A stretch of 64,000 nucleotides of DNA, from contig NZ_NJAK01000001.1 in NCBI RefSeq assembly GCF_002632755.1, positions 124,001 through 188,000 on the forward strand, written 5' to 3'. The notes beneath the pieces were generated by a model. It did no database searches and was not told the DNA's origin. It was given only the letters and a program-made list of their open reading frames with translations. This stretch comes from Xenorhabdus ishibashii. Lineage in GTDB: Bacteria; Pseudomonadota; Gammaproteobacteria; Enterobacterales; Enterobacteriaceae. Each line of letters starts with the position of its first letter. The stretch's first letter is position 1. A program made the translations under genes and the position numbers. Below, in pieces: positions 1 through 8,883 of the stretch.

Positions 1-1
1 C

Positions 2-382
2 GGAGGGCTTTTTTGCGCCTATAAATATGATTTTCCAATGGTTTATGGGCCTTTGCGCGATTATATTGAAAAAGAATTGATCTCGCGCTGGGCAAAGTAC
101 CGAGATTCTCGTCTGACACAATATGATGATACGCTCGAACTGATGCGTGATTGTCCGCACTTGTATAACGCACAACGAGAGGTGTTTGCCAATATTATTT
201 TCCTTTCTGCAGAAGAATTAGCATTGTTTTTTTTATCTACTAGCTACGTGACTCGCTATATTGAGCTGGAAGGTGGGGAGGCTTACGCTCATGAATTTAT
301 GGAAAATGTCATGACAATTGGTGGTGCCAATTCGATTGCTGTTAACTTTGATATTCATGCTGTTACTGCGGTAAACCGCTAG
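2..382 (+). CDS. C-terminal part of an unrecognised protein, 5' end outside the window
   Basis: The reading frame is open from position 2 of the window to the TAG at 380-382. The ATG at 38 has no ribosome binding site, so this is most likely the end of a longer gene and not a 114-codon gene. The visible part is a soluble, mixed-charge, mostly helical sequence with no signal peptide or membrane segment. I recognise no family. The stop codon runs straight into a strong ribosome binding site (AGGAGG) serving the next, frameshifted integrase fragment. It lies outside the tRNA-Leu island defined by the repeat at 842, so it probably belongs to an older element in the same place. Confidence 0.5.
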   Translation, partial: GGLFCAYKYDFPMVYGPLRDYIEKELISRWAKYRDSRLTQYDDTLELMRDCPHLYNAQREVFANIIFLSAEELALFFLSTSYVTRYIELEGGEAYAHEFMENVMTIGGANSIAVNFDIHAVTAVNR

Positions 383-390
383 GAGGACAG

Positions 391-714
391 ATGGAATATC
401 TGCCCATCACGCTGGATACTACACTCCGTAAGAAAGCCCTTCGTTCGCCACAGCAATCTCTGTTGATTGATGCTTTAAAACCCGTGATGGGTTTAACAGC
501 CGCTGGAAAAAAGCCAGAGCCGCCGCTATTGAAAAATTTCCAGAGCTGGACTTTAACTTCACATTTCATGATCTGAAAGCAAAAGGGATTTCAGATCTAG
601 AGGGTACACTGGCCGAAAAACAAAAAATCACTGGACATAAAAACATTACTCAAACGGCAAGATATGATAGAAAAGTGAATGTTGTTCCGGTCGTTGGGGG
701 ACAAAAAAAGTAAA
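391..714 (+). pseudogene. Frameshifted C-terminal fragment of a phage tyrosine recombinase
   Basis: The first frame (391-576) begins MEYLPITLDTTLRKK, typical of the stretch before the catalytic box of phage integrases. From about position 475 the homologous sequence continues in another frame: RDGFNSRWKKARAAA, then the catalytic box FHDLKAKGISD, then ITGHKNITQTARYDRK with the active-site tyrosine, ending at the TAA at 712-714. The N-terminal arm-binding and core-binding domains are missing, the reading frame is broken, and the catalytic box reads HxxK instead of HxxR. It is the remnant of an integrated element lying just outside the left end of the tRNA-Leu island, suggesting tandem insertions at one target. 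Confidence 0.8.
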
Positions 715-785
715 CGGATGGTCAAAAAATATAGTGAAAGAATATAGTGAACAAATAGTGAAACGTGATTTACGTCAAAGAAAAA

Positions 786-807
786 AGCCACCTTGCGGTG
801 GCCTTTT
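786..807 (+). terminator. Rho-independent terminator after the integrase remnant
   Basis: A GCCACC stem with TTGC loop and GGTGGC return arm is followed by CTTTT. It lies 70 bp after the stop of the broken integrase and 35 bp before the attachment-site copy. Confidence 0.75.
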
Positions 808-841
808 CTAATCCTAACCCACTGTTTTACAGCAAGTTTTA

Positions 842-862
842 ATTTGGTGCCAGGGCGGGACT
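842..862. repeat. Left attachment-site copy of the tRNA-Leu 3' end
   Basis: ATTTGGTGCCAGGGCGGGACT repeats the 3' end of the tRNA-Leu gene at 24924-24945 (read on the same strand), with one C missing. The intact tRNA copy lies next to the P4-type integrase. This is the arrangement expected for attL/attR flanking an island of about 24 kb. The flanking bases (TTTTA versus CTTAT) diverge at once, so the match is confined to the likely crossover core. Confidence 0.75.
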
Positions 863-917
863 AGCAAATAAATATAACGAATTGAATATATTTAATTTAT
901 TTTTATGTATTTATTTT

Positions 918-936
918 ATGCCCCTATTAATGCCCC
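918..936 (+). repeat. Putative integrase arm-type site, left end
   Basis: ATGCCCCTATTAATGCCCC closely matches ATGCCCCTGATTATGCCCC at 24795-24813 beside the integrase gene. Each holds two ATGCCCC units spaced 12 bp apart, and each lies 56-130 bp inside its end of the island. Paired heptamers close to the att cores are typical arm-binding sites of tyrosine recombinases. The functional role is inferred. Confidence 0.5.
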
Positions 937-994
937 CAGAATATTCTGCTTCTTATGTTTCTTATCTTATTGATTTTATTTTTTATTTTCGTTA

Positions 995-1080
995 AAGGAA
1001 AACAGCCATAAGGTTCAAAAATGGTCAAATTAAGGTGTCGTTTTATGCTCAGGGATCTATATAATAATTTATCATTTTCA
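995..1080 (+). repeat. Direct repeat, left copy, flanking the restriction-modification operon
   Basis: About 86 bp here (AAAGGAAAACAGCCATAAGG through TTTATCATTTTCA) align over their whole length with 4265-4351. Long identical words include AAAATGGTCAA and TTTATCATTTTCA. The two copies bracket the restriction-modification genes on both sides. Confidence 0.7.
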
Positions 1081-1107
1081 TGGAGTTTATCGCAAAATTA
1101 ACATCAC

Positions 1108-2181
1108 TCACTTATCATAACTCTTGTATTGAGAATCCAAATACTCAAGATACTGTTTGCGCTTTCGATACTCTAAATTCATTGTATATTGCGCCATGTA
1201 GTCATAATCTGGTGTTCCATCTTCAGCAACAGGAAGTAGAATCATTTGTCGTTTTAAACGGGTTGAATTAATCGTGTAAGAAAACGAGTACTTGTCTTTA
1301 TGCTGTCTTAATGATTGTGCAATGAAAAATAATGCTTTCTCTTGAAACACATTTTTAGGTTTTAATATGTTTACCTTTGTCCCTGTAAAAAATGAAGATG
1401 TTTGAACAAACGGCGATGCCGTTTCATTACCTATTGTGATTACTGGAGTATCTTTAAATAGATACTCTTGGTTATAATCCAAGAAACCATCATTGCCATT
1501 GTTAACTTCTTTTCTAGTAATATAAGGGGACATTCCAGAGCATTTATCCACTTTATTCCCATCAATGTTTTTGCCAATTTGGACGTCAAACAAATCATTA
1601 ATAAAGAACTCACACCATTCTTTATCCTCAAGCACATCAATTTCTTTATATTCAAGCTTGGCTAACTTTTTTCGGCAATGTTCAACATATTCAGCCTTTT
1701 TCTTATCCATCAAGGCATTAGTGTATTCCTCCATGAATAGGTAGTCTGGTTCATCGTTACTGATGACAGGAAGTATTATTTTGTCTCTTGATATACGCCT
1801 GTCGTTAATTTCACGATTAAAGTTGTATTTCTCTGACAATCTGCTGGTTTGATTAGCAATAAATAGGTAAATAAACTGATTGAAATTATCATCTTGTAAA
1901 TGAGTAACATGGTCACTAGCCACAAAACAATATGGATGATAAAAACTGGAACCAACACTGCCGCTATTAGCGATAGTCAAACAGTTTGAGAATATACGAA
2001 CACCCGTATCATTCCCAATAAAGTTATCAACACCATTGTTTAATGCTGTTGATGAAACATAGGGGTGTTCTCCACCAATTTGATTATTCTTTGTCAGACG
2101 TTTTCCACGCTGAACGGTTCCAAAAATATCCTTAAGAAAGAATTCATTCCACTCTTTACCTTCAGGCTTTAGAAGCATCAT
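1108..2181 (-). CDS. Restriction-modification specificity subunit (HsdS/BcgB-like)
   Basis: The 357-residue protein has two similar halves, each opening with WNEFFLKDIF- or WCEFFINDLF-type motifs and containing GK(R/N)-rich and SPYITRKEVNNG- or HPYVSSTALNNG-type motifs. These are hallmarks of the two target-recognition domains of type I specificity subunits and of BcgI-type B subunits. A charged helical linker (about residues 150-190) separates the halves, and a second charged helix ends the protein. It should bind the bipartite DNA target and position its partner. Its start overlaps the end of the upstream methyltransferase gene by 20 bp, so the two are one operon and probably translationally coupled. 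It is short for a type I HsdS and fits the two-subunit type II systems. The target sequence cannot be predicted. Confidence 0.85.
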   Translation of the reverse strand: MMLLKPEGKEWNEFFLKDIFGTVQRGKRLTKNNQIGGEHPYVSSTALNNGVDNFIGNDTGVRIFSNCLTIANSGSVGSSFYHPYCFVASDHVTHLQDDNFNQFIYLFIANQTSRLSEKYNFNREINDRRISRDKIILPVISNDEPDYLFMEEYTNALMDKKKAEYVEHCRKKLAKLEYKEIDVLEDKEWCEFFINDLFDVQIGKNIDGNKVDKCSGMSPYITRKEVNNGNDGFLDYNQEYLFKDTPVITIGNETASPFVQTSSFFTGTKVNILKPKNVFQEKALFFIAQSLRQHKDKYSFSYTINSTRLKRQMILLPVAEDGTPDYDYMAQYTMNLEYRKRKQYLEYLDSQYKSYDK

Positions 2182-4096
2182 CTACCTCTTCGGAATCATT
2201 CGATTCAAACAAGTATCCTCGATTCTGCATAATCATTGAAAATTCAAAAGTCAGATAATCACTAATAGTCTTTTCAAATTCTGAATCAGTTGGAATTTCA
2301 TCATTGAAGTAGTAGAAGCTATGAAGCCATTCATCATCGGCTTCAACAGTGGTTTTTACGCAGAACCTGCTTTCGGCTTCGATACGTTCAAACCAAACAT
2401 CTAATAAATGCTGTTTTCTATCTTTTGCCTGCTCCGTTTCAATCAAACCAATATGAGGGCTTACTTTGAAACCATCTTCACGGAAATCAATAAACTTGCA
2501 TTCTTTATTAACAGGGTGGGGTTCTCCTGCGGTAAAAATAGCAATACAAGGCATGGTTCCCACTCCATAGAAGGTGTCTTTATTGAGCGTAATGACGCCT
2601 TCTAGGGTATGTTTTTTGAATATGTTTGCCTTGATAGCTTGCTCTTCTTTGGTTTTACCCGTAACGGAAGACTGAGGAATAATGACAATCACACACCCAC
2701 CTTTGACCAAAGAATCAAGCAGGTGTTCAGTAAAAGCAATCTCATAAAGATCAGGGTTTTTCTTTGAACCCTGTGAATATGGTGGATTCATCATCCCAAT
2801 TGTAGCTTTATGTAATTGAAGCACGTTTGGGTCTTCGCTCAGGAAATTATGATTAATCAGATTGCTTTGACCGTCACCACGCAAAATCATATTCGTAGTG
2901 GCAATGGTGAACATGTAGGGCTGCAACTCAAAACCATGTAGTTGTTTTTGACGAATGTTTTTTTTGGTATTTTCATTGTCAGTTTGAGCCAGCATATGGT
3001 ACATAGCGGCAATTAAAAAGCCTGCTGTACCTGCGCAAGGATCTAACACGACATCATCTGGTTTAATGTCCACCAAATCACAAAATAGATCGGTAATATG
3101 CTTAGGAGTTAAAACAATCCCAAGTGTTTGACCATCACCACCAGAATAAGACATAAACTCACCGTAGAAACGACCCAAATAATCTTCTGACGATCGAGTG
3201 TATTTGATGCTTTTGTAAATTTTGTCACGTAGAAATTCGGTGAAGTGTTTAAGAGGTGTTTTATTTAGGGTGGTGTTAATTTCATTCAGGATATACGTAT
3301 CTTTAATGATAGAGAACTGACTTAGAATCTTATCACGTTTAACATCTGGGGCAACATTTGAGCGCTTTAAGTTCTTTTCAATAGCGTTATAAATTTTATC
3401 GCCATCTGTATCAACATCATCACCCGTTAAATGGGACACATCAAATCCACGATATTCTTCTTCTCGCAACGCCAGCAAGATTCCCGAAACGATAAGAGGT
3501 TTATCGATATCTTTTAAATTACCGTAATTACGCAAATCTTCGTGAAGTTCAGAAGCATCTTTTAGAATCTCAGCAAGCTCTTTTTCTTGTTCAGTATTTT
3601 CTTGCAGAATTTCTCTAGTATAGTATTCGACAATATTACTATTATTGAATGAGATAAAAGATTCGACTTCTGGTAGCTCGCGGTAATACTTGGTTTCATC
3701 AATAAAGTAGGGGCTGATTCTATGTCTTTTCTCATCGCCTGAAATGCCAAAAGCAATGATTTTTTTATATGATGTGTTTTGGGCTAAATGCTGGCTATAG
3801 AACAAAGCTCCGTTCACGGCAAAGTCTTTAACGTCTTTCGGCTCAAGACTTATTACACCTTTAGCATCTAACTTTACGTGTTTAGATATATCCGCTTTAT
3901 TCTCTATAACAAGAATGAAATCTTTCACAACAGCAACAAATTCAGGAAAACCAATTTTTCCAGACCCGTTTTTGGAAGCGGTTTTCAAAGCGCTGTTAAT
4001 CTCAAGTATTGTGCTTCCCTGAGCATCGTGTTTAATTCCAGCTTCTTTTAGTAAACCATGAACCCATAAATCTGTTTGCGCTTCTCTTTTCGCCAC
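2162..4096 (-). CDS. N6-adenine DNA methyltransferase with N-terminal nuclease-like domain (BcgA/type IIG-like)
   Basis: The 644-residue protein contains the adenine methyltransferase motifs DPCAGTAGF (S-adenosylmethionine binding, about residue 350) and NPPYS (catalytic, about 435). The N-terminal 170 residues look like an HsdR-type nuclease domain: GFPEF followed by D59, E65 and K67 in DFILVIENK, a PD-(D/E)xK arrangement. No separate HsdR translocase gene is present. Together with the small specificity gene downstream this looks like a combined restriction-modification subunit of the type IIB/IIG kind. The alternative is a plain type I M subunit that lost its R gene. The motifs are seen directly; cutting activity is inferred. 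Confidence 0.8.
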   Translation of the reverse strand: MAKREAQTDLWVHGLLKEAGIKHDAQGSTILEINSALKTASKNGSGKIGFPEFVAVVKDFILVIENKADISKHVKLDAKGVISLEPKDVKDFAVNGALFYSQHLAQNTSYKKIIAFGISGDEKRHRISPYFIDETKYYRELPEVESFISFNNSNIVEYYTREILQENTEQEKELAEILKDASELHEDLRNYGNLKDIDKPLIVSGILLALREEEYRGFDVSHLTGDDVDTDGDKIYNAIEKNLKRSNVAPDVKRDKILSQFSIIKDTYILNEINTTLNKTPLKHFTEFLRDKIYKSIKYTRSSEDYLGRFYGEFMSYSGGDGQTLGIVLTPKHITDLFCDLVDIKPDDVVLDPCAGTAGFLIAAMYHMLAQTDNENTKKNIRQKQLHGFELQPYMFTIATTNMILRGDGQSNLINHNFLSEDPNVLQLHKATIGMMNPPYSQGSKKNPDLYEIAFTEHLLDSLVKGGCVIVIIPQSSVTGKTKEEQAIKANIFKKHTLEGVITLNKDTFYGVGTMPCIAIFTAGEPHPVNKECKFIDFREDGFKVSPHIGLIETEQAKDRKQHLLDVWFERIEAESRFCVKTTVEADDEWLHSFYYFNDEIPTDSEFEKTISDYLTFEFSMIMQNRGYLFESNDSEEVDDASKA

Positions 4097-4264
4097 TTTC
4101 CACTCTCCATTCCGTTTTAAGAAATGATAGTAGAGGATTGTTAGATTTCAATTTTCCAGCTATTCCAGTTACTTTATATAATTTACGTGATTCGTCACAA
4201 TAAATAATGGGATTAGACCTGATTTTAGGAGGGACCGCAGAATGGGTGTTTTTATTATCACTTT

Positions 4265-4351
4265 AAAGCAAAAAAAGCCGTAAGGTTTGAAAATGGTCAA
4301 TTTGGCTGCCATTTCACTCTCAAGGCTTCATATTAAAATTTATCATTTTCA
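4265..4351 (+). repeat. Direct repeat, right copy, flanking the restriction-modification operon
   Basis: This is the second copy of the 995-1080 repeat. It lies between the start of the methyltransferase gene and the end of the Nlp-type regulator gene. The repeats are not identical, so the duplication is old, or the two sites are copies of one regulatory or transcription-end region. Confidence 0.7.
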
Positions 4352-4377
4352 CAAACTGGATCACAAATTGAAGCAAG

Positions 4378-4647
4378 TTATTCCTGTGGTTTATTGCGAA
4401 CTTTACGCTCAATAAGTTGACCACGTTGATCAAAATAGCGGCTAGGCCAGATCTCTGAAGGATGGATTTCAAGATAGTTAGCAATGATCCATTCGCCTTT
4501 GGGCCACTGTCTGCTGAGTGCATTTGCTAATGTTGATGAACTAAGTCCAGCTTCACGAGAGAGAGCCGCTAAGGTTGTACCGCGCTTACGTAATGCAGCG
4601 ATGATATCCGCTTGGTGCCAATCATTTTGAACATTATTGTTATTCAT
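4378..4647 (-). CDS. Nlp/SfsB/Ner-family DNA-binding regulator
   Basis: This small protein (about 89 residues from the chosen start) has the winged-helix layout of phage Ner and enterobacterial Nlp/SfsB: DWHQADIIAALRKRGTTLAA, then a helix-turn-helix LSREAGLSSSTLANAL, then WPKGEWIIANYLEIHPSEIWPSRYF. Proteins of this family bind operator DNA in transposable phages and act as sugar-metabolism or phage regulators. An in-frame ATG six codons upstream (4665) lacks a ribosome binding site. The ATG at 4647 follows GAAAGGGTAGCAGGA and is preferred. Neighbours suggest it controls either the restriction-modification operon or the former element represented by the recombinase wreck at 4.9 kb. Confidence 0.85.
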   Translation of the reverse strand: MNNNNVQNDWHQADIIAALRKRGTTLAALSREAGLSSSTLANALSRQWPKGEWIIANYLEIHPSEIWPSRYFDQRGQLIERKVRNKPQE

Positions 4648-4694
4648 TCCTGCTACCCTTTCCATTAATTAATCATTGATGGTGGTAATCCAGA

Positions 4695-4834
4695 CAGGGT
4701 TCGCAGTACCGGTAACGTCCAACCGGCGAAGCCGAAGCTTCCCCTGCCTGAATCACCATTGAAAGGGTGATAGCAAGCACACTGGTAGAAAATTCCTACC
4801 AGTGTGGACGTTAATTCAAGGCTGCGAAACCCTG
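4695..4834. other. Branched inverted-repeat element A (structured DNA or RNA)
   Basis: An outer stem CAGGGTTCGCAG (4695-4706) / CTGCGAAACCCTG (4822-4834, one bulged base) continues as AACGTCC (4714-4720) / GGACGTT (4806-4812). It encloses three hairpins: GAAGC/GCTTC (4728-4741), ATCACC/GGTGAT (4752-4771) and a perfect 11-bp stem CACACTGGTAG/CTACCAGTGTG (4778-4806). There is no T-tract, so it is not a simple terminator. It could be a noncoding RNA or a folded single-strand recombination or replication site. The gap contains no convincing reading frame. Confidence 0.55.
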
Positions 4835-4907
4835 ACCACTAGATTTTGCTAATGGCGGGGTTACTTTAACTGATTGTTTTAGCAGACTCAATAACTGAAC
4901 CACTAAG

Positions 4908-5055
4908 CTTAACGGCTTAAACTATGTTGTTGACAAAAGTTCAGCGCATCCTGCGCCCACGCATAGCGTAGACTATGGTGGAATGACAGCCTGTTAAATC
5001 AATTTTTGTAGTATGTACTCACCAGTAGTTCATGACTGGTCTGAGAGCAGGTTGA
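4908..5055 (-). pseudogene. Remnant of a recombinase related to the gene at 8884-9807
   Basis: The stretch from CGCATCCTGCGCCCACGCAT to GACTGGTCTGAGAGCAGG aligns with 9002-9110 of the intact recombinase gene in the same orientation, including the catalytic-box region. The end of the gene (TTAACGGCT, 4911 on) is also kept, but the sequence between them is deleted and the frame is destroyed. It shows that a second copy of this recombinase type once stood here. Confidence 0.75.
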
Positions 5056-5067
5056 GACTAATACAAC

Positions 5068-8000
5068 TCAATCTTCCAAAACTTGCTCTATATTTTCCAA
5101 TAATTGTTCAACTTCTGCCTCTTTGATCCTTTTTGCAATGAATTTTGACGACTTGCAAATGCCAGGAAATAAATTCTGATGAGCAATAATATACTTTGCA
5201 ACAGAACTATTTTCTGCGCTAGGCCAATGACTCAACGAATAATTTTGCCTGTCCAGCCACTCCCGTAACAAAACATCTTTTTCCGCAAGGGTAAATAATG
5301 CACCAATGCCACGGCGAGAGGTTCCTTTTTCGGGCTCAGTAAAGTTAATTACATCGCCAAAATCATGAATGAGTTTAATCCGAGTAGATTGGCTAACCTG
5401 AATTTCTAGCAGGACATCATGTAGTTGTACCAAAATTTCCTGTTGCTGCTCGTCATCAAGCAACTCCCAGATGAAACGAATGTATTTACCCTGCGCCAAT
5501 TCTTCCCCCGAAACAGACCGATACCACGCCGCAAAGCCATTAACATCAGGGTTCAGATGGATTTTTCTGCCCGTACTTTGAATATGGCGTAAAATTATCT
5601 GATTATTCGAAGAAATCGATTTGAATGAACCTAAGAGCATATCGGCTGCTAATAATGACTCGCTTAAAGAATAAAGTTTTTCATGGGTGTCCGGTAGAGC
5701 CTCAGTTCGAAGCAAATCGAGGAGTGTTTCTTCATCTATCAGTTCAATCTCGTTCAAATTGAGTCTGTTGTTGAGGAATTCTTGACGCGTAATGACGGGT
5801 TCCATCAGATCAATCCCAGTAATGTGTGCACTCAATAATGGATAATCTTTCTTCACATACTGGATTGTGGCTAATCGTTCCAGCTTCCCTTCTTCGAAAA
5901 GCCGTTGAATTGCACCTTTAACAAACGGTATCACTTTGTTGTTTGATAATGAGTTGGCAATTTTATGCCAGCTCTCGCTACATTTGAAATAGTTTGTAAG
6001 AAGTCCGATGTACTTATCATCCTCAATATAATCACTATAACCCTCAATTCCGGTAAAGTTGCCAGTTGCAACCATATGTGCAACGACATGTGCGGCAAAT
6101 TCAATCGGATAATTCTGCTGCATTGTAGTTTGATGGGCAAACAGAGAAAGTTGGCTGGATGAATTCCATTGCTCAGTGAAGATGAGTTTTCTGAAATCAA
6201 TAAAATTATCGATTACAACCCTACTGGTAAAATTTGACGACAATTTGCTGATGTATAAAAGAATATCCTGATCTTTTTTTATAATATTTTCAGTAGACAG
6301 ACTACCTGTACCAATGAACCGAAGGACGCCCGGATTGAATACATCCACACTGGGTTCTTCCAACACAGTAAGGAGCATATTTTCCGTCTCAATATCGCCC
6401 AAGTGAATAGCAGGGATATTTAGCCCTTTCCATTTTTCCTCATTGTTTAGGAGATAGCGCGCATACACATCTCCATGTATTTCAACATCCATTGAATCAA
6501 ATAGACTAGCACCGAACAATTGGGAATACTGATCAGCCTCGCGGAGGAGTGAGGTAACATTCGTATCGCTATCCTTTGGCGCTGACTGTAAGTCATCAAG
6601 CTCCGAAATGATAAAAGTACGTTGGCGTTTCATGAATGACTCAATGCTGATCGAATTAAGCCGTATTAAGTTTAAAAGTGCGGTATTTAGGGAGGGATTA
6701 AAAACTTCTCGAGCTTGTATCGCATAACTGGTATTCAGTTGCTGCAATGCAAAAGTAATTTGTGGCTGAACCAAATTAAGTATGGTTGATGGCAACGCAG
6801 CCGCAGTCTCCAGCCACGAAGACATATCCATCCCGGAAGCGCAACGATGCCAGGCATGAGTAAAGCCCCACATTGTAATAAGTCTTTCAAGTGCGATGGA
6901 ATCTTTCGATTTCACGGCGTCTATGAGTGGGGTATCAATTAATTCGCTTCGGGCTAGTGCTGCCGGTGCTTGATAATGTACGCTCATAAGATACTCGCTC
7001 CAACGATTCGCATCATTGTTGAATATGCGCTTCAACTGAGCGTAGTTAGCCTTAAGCTTATCGGATTGCTCATCTGGTGCTAGACTCGCAGATTCATTTA
7101 GCTCGCCCTGGAACGGATCACGTAGAAGAGCTCTGATATCATAATCACCATATCTCACCATCAAAATATAAAGTGCTATGAGAACGAAGCGAGAAGGTTC
7201 TTCAGGAGAGCCAACCGGAACCGTCAGATTCAGAATATAAATATCATTCACCAATTTTTTCAGAAGACGTGGTGTGATGCGTGGATACTGTTGGGGACGC
7301 CACCGTTCTACCAACTGAATAACTTCAGTGCAAGATGCCTCATCCGAATCGCTGACAGTCTGAGACCACATTGTTTTGAAAGCATCCTGCCATCCGGCTG
7401 TAATTAGAGGTGGGACACTGAAAGTGACAGGAATACGCTTAGCAATAAATTCCCGCCCGCTATGCCCTTCCATGTCAAGAGATGAAGCTACTTGGCGTGC
7501 AGAGTAAGGAATGATAACACGAAAATATTCATGCGTCGTTCCGGCAATAAGCTCCATATCACTCCATAGTTCCTTCACTTTGTCAGGCACAATTCTGTCT
7601 AGGTTATCGATAATAAGAATGAAACGAAGATCATGATGAAGCGTATCTTTGTCCGTGAAACCTGACAGGGCATTGTGAAGTTCAATGGTTCCCACTTCAC
7701 GATTCACCATCCAAGTTTCAGATATTATATCTGTACTGTTACGTTTAAACAGATCGCCAATAGTGATTGATTCCTTATCCTTATCCTTATCCTTATCCTT
7801 ATCCTTATCCTTTTGCTTCTTATTCTCTGGTTTGGTGCTAAATACTCGTTTCATCAAGAGTGCTAATAGGAGTATTCCCGGAGACAGAAAACCAATCGCT
7901 TCCAGTAATAGAACTAATTTACTGACGGCCTTATCCGTCATCATCAACGTGCTGATATCAATGAATAGGTATCTAATCATCTGTACTGCCAGCAATGAGC

Positions 8001-8403
8001 ACAGAATGAACATGACCGTCCACCAACTCAGCCGACTGTTTACTTTTTTTTCGTACTCAATAATATTACCAAGAGCCTGATTACGGTAGGTATCCAGCTT
8101 CTTCTGGTCTGCTCCTGTTTCATTACTGAGTCCCTTGTAAATGACTTCAATCAACGCTTTCTTTGTATTACCGTGGTGATAACGTTCAGCATCAAACTCA
8201 ATGAACCGATATTCAGTACCCAGTTCGCCTTTTAGAAGATTTATAATAGTTGATTTGCCAGAACCCAGTTCCCCCTCAAGTCCTACAATGTTGTTATCGA
8301 CTTCACGTAACACCCCGGCCATTCGTTCAGCCACTTTTTTATGACTTTCACCTTCAAATAAATCATTATCAGAAGGCGATTCTTGCTGTAGCTTTAACGG
8401 CAT
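5068..8403 (-). CDS. Large KAP-type P-loop NTPase with two membrane segments
   Basis: The 1,111-residue protein has a Walker A motif GELGSGKST at residues 44-52 and a Walker B-like FILIIDNLDR near 262-272. Two hydrophobic membrane segments at about 125-150 and 160-185 interrupt the NTPase domain. This insertion is a known trait of the KAP family, whose members are thought to hold a membrane-attached complex with the NTPase facing the cytoplasm. Between the segments and Walker B lies a Lys-Asp run (about 200-213) encoded by a hexanucleotide repeat. The long C-terminal region (about 400-1111) is helical and unrecognised, plausibly a sensor or effector. Position beside a restriction-modification system on an island suggests a phage-defence role; that role is inference. 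The gene stands alone with its own upstream region. Confidence 0.75.
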   Translation of the reverse strand: MPLKLQQESPSDNDLFEGESHKKVAERMAGVLREVDNNIVGLEGELGSGKSTIINLLKGELGTEYRFIEFDAERYHHGNTKKALIEVIYKGLSNETGADQKKLDTYRNQALGNIIEYEKKVNSRLSWWTVMFILCSLLAVQMIRYLFIDISTLMMTDKAVSKLVLLLEAIGFLSPGILLLALLMKRVFSTKPENKKQKDKDKDKDKDKDKESITIGDLFKRNSTDIISETWMVNREVGTIELHNALSGFTDKDTLHHDLRFILIIDNLDRIVPDKVKELWSDMELIAGTTHEYFRVIIPYSARQVASSLDMEGHSGREFIAKRIPVTFSVPPLITAGWQDAFKTMWSQTVSDSDEASCTEVIQLVERWRPQQYPRITPRLLKKLVNDIYILNLTVPVGSPEEPSRFVLIALYILMVRYGDYDIRALLRDPFQGELNESASLAPDEQSDKLKANYAQLKRIFNNDANRWSEYLMSVHYQAPAALARSELIDTPLIDAVKSKDSIALERLITMWGFTHAWHRCASGMDMSSWLETAAALPSTILNLVQPQITFALQQLNTSYAIQAREVFNPSLNTALLNLIRLNSISIESFMKRQRTFIISELDDLQSAPKDSDTNVTSLLREADQYSQLFGASLFDSMDVEIHGDVYARYLLNNEEKWKGLNIPAIHLGDIETENMLLTVLEEPSVDVFNPGVLRFIGTGSLSTENIIKKDQDILLYISKLSSNFTSRVVIDNFIDFRKLIFTEQWNSSSQLSLFAHQTTMQQNYPIEFAAHVVAHMVATGNFTGIEGYSDYIEDDKYIGLLTNYFKCSESWHKIANSLSNNKVIPFVKGAIQRLFEEGKLERLATIQYVKKDYPLLSAHITGIDLMEPVITRQEFLNNRLNLNEIELIDEETLLDLLRTEALPDTHEKLYSLSESLLAADMLLGSFKSISSNNQIILRHIQSTGRKIHLNPDVNGFAAWYRSVSGEELAQGKYIRFIWELLDDEQQQEILVQLHDVLLEIQVSQSTRIKLIHDFGDVINFTEPEKGTSRRGIGALFTLAEKDVLLREWLDRQNYSLSHWPSAENSSVAKYIIAHQNLFPGICKSSKFIAKRIKEAEVEQLLENIEQVLED
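7772..7812 (+). repeat. Hexanucleotide tandem repeat inside the KAP gene
   Basis: Six perfect TCCTTA units plus a partial seventh occur in tandem. On the coding strand they encode alternating Lys-Asp. Gain or loss of a unit adds or removes two residues without changing frame. Confidence 0.9.
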
Positions 8404-8883
8404 ACTTTCTCCACAAAAATAGACTAATTATTACCAGCATGAAAATGTAATCTTAAGGTTGCAGTGTAGCCGCATTACAACCGTTCCACTTGTTAATCAT
8501 AAACAAATTTTCATTATACATTTCAATACAAGCTTGTGAGACTTTTGTGCTTCTCTCCAAAATCAATCAGCCTTATATGTATAACATTAGATTTGATGTT
8601 GCAAAGCGGTAACAAAAAGCAAAATAAAACTAAAAGCCTTATAGCCGAGGTTGTGTTGATCAAAAAAACTTCTATGTCAGTATTCAGTGAAAAATACTGC
8701 TCTTTTTAGAGGAGATATAGTTTTTTAAAAAATTATTGAAGCTGGAGTATTGTAGCCAGAGATCGAACTTATGAATAGACGATCAGAGAAGCTCGCTTCT
8801 GATATAAAGCCGACTATCTGATTAGGTTTCGCTCAGATTATCAATAATGTCAGGTCGATTATGATTAATGCAGCTAATACAAT
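8404..8883. other. AT-rich intergenic region, no gene seen
   Basis: These 480 bp hold no reading frame with coding character. The part near 8403 must contain the promoter of the KAP gene. A weak imperfect hairpin (ATCAGAGAAGCTCGCTTCTGAT) lies around 8780-8801, before the recombinase stop. Nothing else is recognised. Confidence 0.6.
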
